A stretch of 64,000 bases of DNA from Glycine soja (Eukaryota > Streptophyta > Magnoliopsida > Fabales > Fabaceae), in NCBI RefSeq assembly GCF_004193775.1, contig NC_041007.1, positions 25,466,676 through 25,530,675 on the forward strand, written 5' to 3'. Of this stretch, positions 48,118-58,353 are shown in pieces (the stretch's first letter is position 1; each line of letters opens with the position of its first letter). Under the pieces are notes generated by a model that saw only the letters and a program-made list of their open reading frames with translations, ran no database searches and was not told the origin of the DNA. The translations under genes and the position numbers were made by a program.

Positions 48118-48535
48118 CTTCAATAACCCTAATTAGTGAAACCACCCTAATTACTCACGTAAAACTAAACCCTAACTACTGAAATAACCATAAACCCTAA
48201 TTGGAAAGTTAACACTAAACCCTAAACAGGGACGTCAACACTTTCCCTACTTGGAAAGATAACAATAAACCACAATTATTGAACCCTGAGTTGTAAGCTA
48301 ACCGTAAACCCTAATTAGTTAAGCAATCCTAACCCCTACCTAGTAAGGTAAACCAATACCCCCTTTAATCACATAACCATTAACCCTACATACGATAGTA
48401 AACCTAAACCCTAATTAGTCACGTGAACCCTAGACCCTAGGTAGTCCAACAACCATAATCACTAATTAGGGTTTAGTAACCCTAATCACTAATTAGGGTT
48501 TTGACTTCTAATCACTAATTAGGGTTTTGACTTTG
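48118..48535. repeat. Degenerate CCCTAA-rich repeat tract
   Basis: The word 'aaccctaa' or near variants recurs at about 25-35-bp intervals, usually followed by 'ttagt' or 'ctact'. The last 80 bp contain three units of 'taatcactaattagggttt' in mirrored form. It lies between the convergent PMD and MULE pseudogenes. It resembles telomere-like words but has no perfect telomere array. Confidence 0.6.
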
Positions 48536-48689
48536 TAATAAAAACATAAACATAAATAATTATATAACATTTGAAGCGTAAGTAAAATACATAATTATAT
48601 GAACATCCAATGAAACATGCGTATATTATAGTATTGCATGACAACCCCATAAGTAATTTGGTTTAAAGTTCAATCTTCACCTAAATCAA

Positions 48690-49094
48690 CAAAGTATGTT
48701 TTCAACCTCGACAAATTTGCATACTGTTGCATTCTACTAATGTATGGTGTAGGCCACTGCTTTGCCTGATAATGACAATGTGTAGACCATAACAAAGCTA
48801 TTGGCGGTAAGGGACAACAGTCTCTTAAAAATACCTGTTACATAGGGACATACACATTCAAATTATCAGAACATTTTTTTTAAATAAATTACACAAACAT
48901 GATGATCATGCTTTTACCTGAACAAAATGATTGTCATACAGATGATCGATACATATGACGCGATGCACAGGACAATCTGTTCTAAGGATGACATTATATC
49001 AATGCAATCGCAAATCCCATGTCGGTTATATTCATCCACTTATGCATGGTAACCTACTTGTAACAGTTATAATTACATTTATTTAAAGCAAATG
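48690..49094 (-). pseudogene. MULE gene 3' part: C-terminal half of OTU domain
   Basis: Reads KWMNITDMGFAIA, then past frame breaks CPVHRVICIDHLYDNHFVQ, a short intron, VFLRDCCPLPPIALLWSTHC, and a tail LKTYFVDLGED then stop. The H in the DNHFVQ segment is the expected OTU catalytic histidine. A TAA after IALI is one of the visible stops. Confidence 0.7.
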
Positions 49095-49504
49095 TGTAGA
49101 AGGAAAGCTTCTAGGTGAATCAAAGGTGATTCAAAGGTGTTTTGATGATAACAATGATGATGACAAAGGTGATGACAAAAAGATCAAAGATCAATCAAAG
49201 AACAACTCAAGTGAATCAAGAACAATTCAAGAGTTCAAGATAAGAATCAAGAAGAATTCAAGAACTCAAGAAGAAAGTCAAGAGACAAGAATCAATATTC
49301 AAGGTTCAAGATCTCAAGAATCAAGATCAAGATTCAAGACTCAAGATTCAAGAATAAAGAGAAGACTCAATCAAGATAAGTATTAAAAAGTTTCTTCAAA
49401 ACTTTGAATAGCACATGAATTTTTGACAAAACCTTTTACCAAAGAGTTTCTACTCTCTGGTAATCGATTACCATATTGTTGTAATCGATTACCAGTAGCA
49501 AAAT

Positions 49505-50464
49505 TGATGCAATCCTACCTCGCAAGGGCATTGGATAGAAAACTCCAAGTTGATTGGGCCAGCGATGCAAGAGAAGGCCTTAGGGTTCTTATGAGCCTTA
49601 GGATAGATTTCGGGCCCATGGGCTAAGTACGAGCCCACTTATCTTTGTAAATATTAGATTAAGGTTTCATTAATTTTGGGCCTTGTATTTAGGGCTCCAT
49701 AATGTAGGTAGGGTACCCTAGAAATATAGGATTTTTCAGCCCTTGTATTTTAGGGCACCTAGACTAGTTTTTGTATTAGGGGTAGTTTTGTAATTTCACA
49801 TGCACTAAGTGGATATTTGATGCGTGTGGTTGGAAATAAATTTAATTGAATTGGTAGAACCCAATCCAATTAAATTTTAGAGGGGGAGGTGAGCATTTGC
49901 TTACTACACCCCATTGCCACATCATATAGTCATACTTTGTGCATGTCCTTCATGCTTTTCATGCCTCATGACACCTAAGCACACTTAGTGGAGAATCTTG
50001 GAATTGATCTTGGATTAGTGGGCTGAACCATAACTAAAATTCACTAATCATAATTAGTGAAATTTTGGCTCCAAAGTTTGGCTCCACAAATTCAATTTCA
50101 AATTCAAGTGAAATTTGAATTTCCCTCCAATTTTGTGTGACACTTAGGCTATAAATAGAGGTCATGTGTATGCATTTTTTTCAACTTTGATCATTCGAAT
50201 ATTAACTTCAGATTTCAGAGCTCCTTTGGAGCACAAAATTTCGTGCTCTTCTCTCCCTCTCCCTTCATTCATCTCCTTCTTCCTCCAAGCTCTTATCCAT
50301 GGCCTCCTGTGGTGGTGAGCTTCTTCTAGACTCATCTTCTCCTTGAAGTGGCGTCTCCTCTCTCTCTTCCTTCTCCATTCCGCTGCCATTTATCTTCCAA
50401 GAAGCAAAGGAATCTATTGATGAAGAAGATCCTAGGCCTACAAGCTCCAATGGAGCTTGCATCA
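49505..50464 (+). repeat. Family-G element 5' LTR
   Basis: 960 bp. AGGCTATAAATAGAGGTC near 50146 is a good TATA box. The last 250 bp read as GA/CT-rich sequence around 'cctaggcctacaagctccaa'. Confidence 0.93.
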
Positions 50465-52379
50465 TGTGGTGTCAGAGCATCTTCATCTAGGTGATGTTAT
50501 TTTGCTTCCTCTATCTTTTTGTTTGGTGAATTCTCTTTAATTCCTTGTTCTTCATCTTATTCTGCATGTATATCCTCCATTGTCTTGTGTTTTGGTGCTG
50601 TTTAGAGTAGATTCAAAAAAAAAATCTATTAAATCTTTGATCTACACTTGTTCTTGCACTGCTATGGTTCAAATTTTGTAGATCTACTCTTGAATCATGT
50701 TTTTGTGTTGATTTTAGGTTCTATCATTTTTCATTCATAATATTCTTGTGCTGAACCTTAGATCTAAATTTTCTTCCAAAATATTGATTAGAAAAAAAAA
50801 CACAAAAATCTAAGTGTAAATCACTTAATCCATGTTGTCTTAGAGTCATGTTTAGTCATAGTAATTGCCACATTATGTTCTAAGTTTGTGTTGAATTTTT
50901 ATTTTGTTGATTGAATTCTAGATACATTTGTTCATGTATTCTTGTCATTCTTAGCCTATCTTTTGAATTTTGTGTCTAATTCATGCATGTTATTTAGTTC
51001 ATAACATGTTCTAAATCAATTCCTAGAAGTAGTCTTGTTCTTGAACTTTTTTTTGTTTTCTAAGTTTCCTACATGATGCCTATGATGAAGTTGAGTTGTG
51101 GTGCTGAGTTGTGGCTGGATTTGTGAATCAAAATAAGTCTTAAGCTCTCTTGAATTTTTTCATTCAAGATAATTGAGCATAAGCAAACACAAATTGTAAC
51201 TATCCAAGCCTTAAGCAACATAAACACTACTCTTGATTTCTAGGTTGAAATCGCTGGTGCTGGCAGCTTGAACATACAAACTTGCATAAATTACTGGGAA
51301 TTGGTCACTATGTTTTTGGAGCTGAAAGTTTTACTGAATTTTCTAGACATCTGGACCAAAATTATAAAAAAAGAATCAAGCAATTTGGATTAAAGGATAA
51401 AATAATAAAAATCTCACAAGTTGGCAGAAAAATCAGTGTCCTAGAAAAAAAAGTGAAAGGAAAGTGTGTTTGTTGTTTTGGCTCAAAATTTGCTCTATAA
51501 TTGGTACATATTTTATACCAATCGTAGTTCTGAAATTTCAATTGAAAATTATTGTGAAAACAAGTGCCAAAACTAGAGTTTTCTTGAGTCTTTTTTTCTT
51601 TTTAGTTTTTCTACTCTACTCTAGAGCCATTCTAGGTTTCTCTTTGAGTCCTAGCTTGCTTTTTTGTGCTTTTCATTGCTTTAATTGTTGAATAATCCTT
51701 GGAAATTTGTCTTGTTAAAACTCTATTGGTTTAGCTTTCATTTCATATTTCTTGGTCTTTGGTTATTGTTTGTCTCTTTGTTTCCTTGGTTGTGAGTTGC
51801 CATATAGGGAATTGGAAAGGAGGATTGATGCCATACCTTGAAGAATTTGAGTCAAGAAGCAAGGGGCCAACCACCTTAAGAACTATTGGACTAAGAAGCA
51901 CTCCAAATTGAGTGAAACACCAAAGAGAGAATAGCCACCACAATTAAGGACTTTTTTTTTGTAATTTTGTAATTGGCAATTTGCTTTGCTTTCAAATTTT
52001 GTAACAAAAAGGCCTTTCATTGGAAGTAAGTTGGGAGCCTCCAATAGGTCACCCTACTTCCATTTGTGTGTAATAATTTTAGGCAATTTTCCCTTAGGAT
52101 AGTGAGTGTTTTTTTGGGAACCTTAAATGAGGTCATCCAAACACTCTTAGGATCCGCCTAGTTTGCATTTCTTGCACTTCAATTTCTTGCTTACTTTCAT
52201 AGCTTATTTCCTTTACTCTCCATTGTCAAACCGCCTAGGTAGCTTGCCTTTTACCGATTAGTTTTTACCTTATCTTTCACACCTCTTTTAGTGTTTATTT
52301 TGGCTAGTTTCAACCATAGTTTCTTTTACCTTTTGTTTTCAAACCCCCAACAAGAAAGAACCATAACTTAGGAACCAAC
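50465..52379 (+). other. Family-G element untranslated leader
   Basis: About 1.9 kb between the primer-binding site and the coding frame. No ORF has recognisable content. A/T-rich with phrases such as 'ggctcaaaatttgctctata'. A very long leader is common in large non-autonomous gypsy elements. Confidence 0.6.
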
Positions 52380-54092
52380 ATGAGTCTTCATTCTTCATCT
52401 AGTGTTAATGGTGAGGGTTCTACTCCTAAGGACCCCTTGTATAAGATATTATATGAGTTGAGATCCTTTAAGTTGTGGAAAGAAAAACAAGAGAGAAAAG
52501 AAAAAGGGAAAAAAAGAGTGGAAGAAATAAGTCAAGATGAAAAAGAGAAAATAAGGGAAGAAGAAAGAAGGAAAATACTCAAAGAGTTAAGAAAAGAAAA
52601 ACATGCCTCCTATAGTAGTCATAACTCTTGCAAGAGCCTAAGTGAAGAACTTCGTGACTATTATGAAGGAAGGCATAGGTCACATCTTAGACCTCACTCC
52701 CATAAGAGAGAAAAGGAAAGAAAGCCTCAAGAGGCTAACATTAACCTCCCATACTTCCATGGGAAGGACAATGTAGAGGCTAATTTAGATTGGGAAATAA
52801 CGGTAGAGCAACAACTTAAAAGGAAGTCTACTTCAAAATCTTATGGCTCTCACTCTTATCCAAAGAAAGACCAAGGTCAAGGAATCTTAGGGGTGAGACC
52901 TTCTAAGCCCAAAGATGATAAGGGGAAGACAATAGAAAAGCAACCCCTTAAGGCTAGTATGCAAGAGAAGACTAGCTCCATGAAGTGCTTTAAATGTCTT
53001 GGAAGAGGACACATTACTTCTCAATGCCCCACCAAGAAAACCATAATTATGAGGGGCCAATACATTTATAGTAGCCAAGATGAGGCTACTACTTCACCTT
53101 CCTCTAGTAAAAGTGAAGAAGCAAAAGGGGAAGAATCTAGTGAAGAGATCTACCCCCAAGAGGAAGGACAACCTTTAATGGTTAAGGAGGAGTGTAAGGA
53201 GGTAAGTGTCTCCTCCAAGAGGTTAGCTAAGAAGGAAAGACATTTTGAAATAAAGACAAATACTAAAGAAATTTCCCCTCTTAGACAACCTCCACATTTT
53301 TTCCATTGTAAAAAGACACTTGTTAGCGTTGCCACACCTTTTAGGCTTGAGTTTATTCCTCAAGTAAAGGAGTTGTTGGATGAGGGTTTGGTTCGCAAGA
53401 GCTTAAATCCTTGTGCTTTGTTGGTGCCCAAAATAGGTATTATTAGGCACCAAATCCCTAAAATAGGTGGTGAGATGAATGCTTTGGGTGGTGCAACACT
53501 CTTTTGTAAAATCACTTGTGCACCCAACATCTTCATGATTTGTGTACATAGGGACTCATTAGGTAGGTTTGTTCTTATTTTTAGTTTCAATACAAACTTA
53601 GGCACTCATATGGGACACCTTAGGTTTGTCATACTTTTTGGTAGGAATAATCAACATGAAAATACAGAAAAAGGTATGTTCTATTGCTTTACTTTTCTTA
53701 ATTTTTTAAATTGTGATCAAGGGGTTCCCATGAACCCTAAGAGAATAAAGGTCATTCCTAAGTGGCCCGCTCCACCAAGTGTAAGAAAAATTTGGGGCTT
53801 CCAAGACTTAACAAACTTTTACAAAAGGTTTGCCCCATATTTTTCTATACTTGTAGCACCACTCATTGAGTTGGTGAGGAACCATGTTCCTTCATGGGAA
53901 GATGCCCAGGAAATGAGTTTTCAGACCTTACCTTACTTCAACATACTAAACACCACTAATACATATGTTTTTGTTCTTTTTACAGGTGTTGAGGAAAAAA
54001 GCCCAGAGTTTCAAGAACCTCGGGATTTGAGGTCAAATCCTTTTCAAGGGGGAGGGAATGATGCAATCCTACCCCGCAAGGGCATTGGATAG
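52380..54092 (+). CDS. Family-G gag-like protein with degenerate RT remnant, 570 aa
   Basis: Starts MSLHSSSSVNGEGSTPKDPL, then a Lys/Glu-rich helical region (EKEKIREEERRKILKELRKE), then INLPYFHGKDNVEANLDWE, a gag-core phrase of gypsy elements. A CCHC knuckle CFKCLGRGHITSQC lies near residue 203. The frame then reaches VKELLDEGLVRKSLNPCAL, the start of a gypsy RT, and later VPMNPKRIKVIPKWPAPPSV and LTNFYKRFAPYFSILVAPLI, the thumb/RNase H edge. The palm between them is collapsed: where F-DD should be, the text is RFVLIFSFNTNL. No integrase follows, and the stop lies inside the 3' LTR. The frame itself is open, and a second copy (62371-63909) shares the architecture, so a gag-like role is possible, but RT activity is not. 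Confidence 0.8.
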   Translation: MSLHSSSSVNGEGSTPKDPLYKILYELRSFKLWKEKQERKEKGKKRVEEISQDEKEKIREEERRKILKELRKEKHASYSSHNSCKSLSEELRDYYEGRHRSHLRPHSHKREKERKPQEANINLPYFHGKDNVEANLDWEITVEQQLKRKSTSKSYGSHSYPKKDQGQGILGVRPSKPKDDKGKTIEKQPLKASMQEKTSSMKCFKCLGRGHITSQCPTKKTIIMRGQYIYSSQDEATTSPSSSKSEEAKGEESSEEIYPQEEGQPLMVKEECKEVSVSSKRLAKKERHFEIKTNTKEISPLRQPPHFFHCKKTLVSVATPFRLEFIPQVKELLDEGLVRKSLNPCALLVPKIGIIRHQIPKIGGEMNALGGATLFCKITCAPNIFMICVHRDSLGRFVLIFSFNTNLGTHMGHLRFVILFGRNNQHENTEKGMFYCFTFLNFLNCDQGVPMNPKRIKVIPKWPAPPSVRKIWGFQDLTNFYKRFAPYFSILVAPLIELVRNHVPSWEDAQEMSFQTLPYFNILNTTNTYVFVLFTGVEEKSPEFQEPRDLRSNPFQGGGNDAILPRKGIG

Positions 54093-55019
54093 AAAACTCC
54101 AAGTAGATTGGGCCAGAGATGCAAGAGAAGACCCTAGGGTTCTTATGAGCCTTAGGGTAGATTTCGGGCCCATGGGCTAAGTACGAGCCCACTTATCTTT
54201 GTAAATATTAGATTAAGGTTTCATTATTTTTGGGCCTTGTATTTAGGGCTCCATTATGTAGGTAGGGTACCCTAGAAATATAGGATTTTTCAGCCTTTGT
54301 ATTTTAGGGCACCTAGACTAGTTTTTGTATTAGGGGTAGTTTTGTAATTTCACATGCACTAAGTGGATATTTGATGTGTGTGGTTGGAAATAAATTTAAT
54401 TGAATTGGTAGAAGCCCAATCCAATTAAATTTTAGAGGGGGAGGTGAGCATTTGCTTACTACACCCCATTGCCACATCATATAGTCACACTTTGTGCATG
54501 TCCTTCATGCTTTTCATGCCTCATGACACCTAAGCACACTTAGTGGAGAATCTTGGAATTGATCTTGGATTAGTGGGCTGAACCATAACTAAAATTCACT
54601 AATCATAATTAGTGAAATTTTGGCCCCAAAGTTTGGCTCCACAAATTCAATTTCAAATTCAAGTGAAATTTGAATTTCCCTCCAATTTTGTGTGACACTT
54701 AGGCTATAAATAGAGGTCATGTGTGTGCATTTTTTTCAAATTTGATCATTTTAATATTAACTTCAGATTTCAGAGCTCCTTTTGAGCACAAAATTTCGTG
54801 CTCTTCTCTCCCTCTCCCTTCATTCATCTCCTTCTTCCTCCAAGCTCTTATCCATGGCCTCCTATGGTGGTGAGCTTCTTCTAGACTCATCTTCTCCTTG
54901 AAGTGGCGTCTCCTCTCTCTCTTCCTTCTCCATTACGCTGCCATTTATCTTCCAAGAAGCAAAGGAATCCATTGATGAAGAAGATCCTAGGCCTACAAGC
55001 TCCAATGGAGCTTGCATCA
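54059..55019 (+). repeat. Family-G element 3' LTR
   Basis: 961 bp partner of 49505-50464 with about twenty differences by eye, including a 1-bp indel ('gaagcccaat' against 'gaacccaat'). Confidence 0.93.
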
Positions 55020-55499
55020 AAAATGAGTTTGAAAAAGTTTTCAAACTGAATTTACAACGTTCCAATTATTTTCAAAAAGCTGTAATCGATTACAATGTTT
55101 TGGTAATCGATTACTAGTACACTTGAACGTTGAAATTCAAATTCAAATGTGAAGAGTCACATCCTTTCACTTAAAAGCTTTGTGTAATCGATTACACTAA
55201 TTTGGTAATTGATTACCAGTGTTTGTTTCTGAATAAATCAAAAGATGTAACTCTTCAAAAAGGTTTTTGACTTTTTCAAATTGGTTTTAAGTTTTTCTAA
55301 AAGTTATAACTCTTCTAAATGGTTGTCTTGACCAGACATGAAGAGTCTATAAAAGCAAGGCTTTGTTTTGCATTTCAAGCATCTTGAATATTTTTCTAAT
55401 CATTTCATTACAATCCTTTACAAGCCTTGAATCTCTTTGAACTTCTTCTTCTTCTTTGTACCAAAAGCTTTCTGAAGTTTTTTGGTTTTCCAAACCTTG

Positions 55500-55800
55500 A
55501 AAACTTGTGCTATTCATCTTTTTATTCTCTTCTCCCTTTGCCAAAAAGAATTCGCCAAGGACTAACCGCCTGAATTCTTTTTGTGTCTCTCTTCTCCCTT
55601 TTCCAAAAGAACAAATGACTAATCGCCTGAATTCTTTTGTGTCTCCCTTCTCCCTTGTCAAAGAATTCAATAAGACACAGTCTGAGAATTCTTTTGATTC
55701 TTCCCATTCCTTAATACAAAAGTGTTCAAAGGACTAACCGCCTGGGAATTCTTTTGTATCCCCATTCACAAAGTATCAAAGGTTTAACAGCCTGAGATCT
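55500..55800 (+). repeat. 'GACTAACCGCCTG' quasi-tandem array in family-H LTR
   Basis: Four to five modules contain 'ggactaaccgcctgaattct' or a variant ('atgactaatcgcctg', 'ggtttaacagcctgagatct') followed by 'tttgtgtctc', at about 50-70-bp spacing. The same array occurs in reverse at 58860-59100. Confidence 0.75.
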
Positions 55801-55812
55801 TTGTCTTAACAC

Positions 55813-55961
55813 ATTGGAGGGTACATCCTTTGTGGTACAAGTAGAGGGTACATCTACTTGGGTTTGACTGAGAACAAGAGAGGGTACATCTCTTGTGGAT
55901 CAGTTCTAGTGGAGGCTACATCCACTAGGTTCAAAGAGAACAAGGGAGGGTACATCCCTTG
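55813..55961 (+). repeat. Array of hairpins with a constant loop in family-H LTR
   Basis: Four strong inverted repeats (55838-55860, 55875-55895, 55906-55928, 55941-55961) have 7-8-bp stems: CAAGTAGA, CAAGAGA, CTAGTGGA and CAAGGGA, each closed by its exact complement. The loop is GGGTACA (GGCTACA in the third). A weaker fifth lies at 55813-55832. The matching array in reverse is at 58678-58830. Confidence 0.85.
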
Positions 55962-56284
55962 TGGATCTTTGCTAGTAAAAGGATTTTTACAAGGTTGAAA
56001 GAAATCTCAAGGACTGCAGGTCGCTTGGGGACTGGATGTAGGCACGGGTTGTTGCCGAACCAGTATAAAAACTCTTGTGTGTTTATTTCCTTCTTCCCTA
56101 CTCTTTTATTTTCCGCTGTGCATTTAATTTTCGCTTTTACTTTCTGTTAATTTTCTCTTATACTCCTCATTCTCTTAAAAATTTAGTAAAAGCCTTAAAA
56201 GAGTAATTTTTTAATTGGTAAAGGTTTAGGAATAATTAATTCAACTCCCTCTTCTTAATTATTCTGAGGCCACTCGATCCAACA

Positions 56285-57453
56285 AAATGTAATCCCACAA
56301 AACATAACAAAAAACTTATATACCATGGATACTCCATCAAAAAGTAGGGACCACTTTAATTACTCAAATCTATCTATGCCACCAAGCAGTTTGATATACT
56401 CTCTAGACCATTTTGCCAGTTCTTTAAGCAAATGATTGCACACCTAAGACCATGAATCTTCACCCATACCTAATAAGGCAACAATTGCACGATATCCACA
56501 ATTACCATCAACTTTGACATCAACAATGTTTTCAATGGAACCATGAATGCATGGATGAAATTGATCCAACATTGGCTTGGTACTTCTTAGAATTTCAAGA
56601 GATGATGCACTACATTTGACTAAAGAATTACTATTTTGCACATAATGTACTACATCAACATACTCCAGTAAGATGGATCACACTTTGTTGAGCTTTGATG
56701 TTTGGTCGGTTTCTTCTAAGCATATTTTGTTTTCACCTTTTCTGGAGGAGGACATATAGAGTTTAGATCAAGGTATGCAATTTCCCGAAGTTTACTCTTT
56801 AGAGTAACTTAGCCATAAACATCAAGCTCTTCAAACCACTTGGATATGATTTCCATCTCTTCGGTTATGCTGACTTCGGGCTCAGATAGCCCTTGGTCTG
56901 AAAAACTTAGCCTCCGCCAAACATGGATCGTCTCAAGTGGTATGGTACCAACAACATATCTAGCTAGCTGACATGCACATGGAAGACCATGAGTAGTTCT
57001 CATGATACATCTACAATGAGAAGGGTTTTTGTCAGCATAATGTACACGCTCAAACTTAGCAACATGGTTTAAAACATACCTTGATACCATTAGAAGTAGT
57101 CTCTTGTATAATGTAACTTTAAAATATGTCCAACCACATGTGTACTTGTCTCAAAAGATGCCTTAATTTCAGTGTACTGCAGTGTGATCATGTTGTTCAT
57201 GGCTTCCCAAACTCTACATAGGTCTTCAACGCTATTCTATAGTAGTCTATTTAAGGCCCAATAAGCAAACTCAACCTTGCATATGAAATACACAAGCAAG
57301 TAAACAAACACAATTATTTTTATCCGTTCAATCCTAAACCCTAACAATAACAAAAATTTACAATTTTCATACTTGTTAGTTGTTGTGTTTCTTAAGTGCA
57401 TCTCCTTATGTGTCTCAGCTTTAAAACATCTTTCTTTGTGGAGAATCAACAAT
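56285..57453 (-). pseudogene. MULE gene middle part: transposase end, SWIM finger, start of OTU domain
   Basis: Continues LHKERCFKAETHKEMHLRNT, an intron-like AT-rich gap, then VEFAYWALNRLL, VWEAMNNMITLQYTEIKASF, and NPSHCRCIMRTTHGLPCACQ, the CxCx-n-CxH-like SWIM zinc finger. Downstream VKVDGNCGYRAIVALLGMGE is the OTU catalytic cysteine region (D-G-N-C-x-x-RA). The coding text runs up to 56285, where the composite insertion begins. Confidence 0.8.
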
Positions 57454-58353
57454 TGATGTAAGCTCCATTGGAGCTTGTAGGCCTAGGATCTTCTTCATCA
57501 ATGGATTCCTTTGCTTCTTGGAAGATGAATGGCAGCAGAATGGAGAAGGAAGAGAGAAAGGAGATGCCACTTCAAGGAGAAGATGAGTCTAGAAGAAGCT
57601 CACCACTATAGGAGGCCATGGATAAAAGCTTGGAGGAAGAAGAAGATGAATGAAGGGAGAGGAAGAGAAGAGCACACAATTTTGTGTTCTAAAAGAGCTC
57701 TTAAATCTAAAATTTAATTTTCAAATGATCAAAGTTGAAAAAAGCACACACATGACCTCTATTTATACCCTAAGTGTCACACAAAATTAGAGGGAAATTT
57801 GAATTTCTATTCAAATTTCACTTGGATTTGAAATTGAATTTGTGGAGCCAAAATTTCACTAATTATGATTAGTGAATTTTAGTTATGGTTCAGCCCACTA
57901 ATCCAAGGTCAAGTCCAAGATTCTCCACTAAGTATGCTTAGGTGTCATGAGGCATGTAAAGCATGAAAGACATAGATAAAGTGTGACTATATGATGTGGC
58001 AATGGGGTGTAGCAAGCAAATGCTCACCCCCCTCTAAAATTTAATTTGACTGGGCTTCTCCCAATTCAATTAAATTTATTTTCCAACACACACATGAAAT
58101 ATTCACTTAATGCATGTGAAATTACAAAACTATCCCTAATACAAAACTAGTCTAGGTGACCTAAAATACAAGGGCTAAAAAATCCTACATTTCTAGGGTA
58201 CCTTGCCTATATTATGGAGCCCTAAAAACAAGGCCAAAAAATAATGAAACCTTAATCTAATTTGTACAAAGATAAGCGGGCTCATACTTAGCCCACGAGC
58301 CCAAAATCTATCCTAAGGCTCATGAGAACCCTAAGGCCTTCTCTTGCATCTCT

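Larger units (their letters stand above)
49505..55019 (+). mobile_element. Family-G Ty3/gypsy-derived element with two LTRs, probably non-autonomous
   Basis: LTRs at 49505-50464 and 54059-55019 start TGATGCAATCCTACC and end GGAGCTTGCATCA. AAAAT flanks the element exactly (49500-49504 and 55020-55024). TGGTGTCAGAGC (50466-50477) is a tRNA-Met-like primer-binding site and 'caagggggaggga' just before 54059 is the polypurine tract. The LTRs differ at about twenty positions, so it is older than the SIRE1-like insertion. The interior holds one long frame (52380-54092) without usable RT and no integrase. It inserted into an already solo family-H LTR. Confidence 0.92.
49095..56284 (+). mobile_element. 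Solo LTR of family H (plus orientation), interrupted by a family-G element
   Basis: The two halves, 49095-49504 and 55025-56284, together make about 1670 bp starting TGTAGAAGG and ending GATCCAACA. They match the reverse complement of the solo LTR at 58354-60019. AAATG flanks it on both sides (49090-49094 and 56285-56289). GAGTCTATAAAAGCAAGG near 55346 is the TATA box. It contains an A/G-rich 'tcaagaatcaag' region (49190-49380), three pairs of GTAATCGATTAC palindromes, a 'gactaaccgcctg' array and a hairpin array. No internal region or partner LTR remains. Confidence 0.88.

Noticed and set aside
48118..48535. True interstitial telomere repeat
   Set aside because: There is no run of perfect CCCTAAA units; the words are separated by 20-30 bp of other sequence.
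49126..49386. 86-codon frame rich in Ser, Arg and Gln
   Set aside because: It is the translated 'tcaagaatcaag' low-complexity part of the family-H LTR, repeated in reverse at 59720-59944.
55813..55961. CRISPR-like array
   Set aside because: The sequence is plant nuclear DNA, the repeated unit is a short hairpin with varying arms rather than a direct repeat with spacers, and it lies within an LTR.
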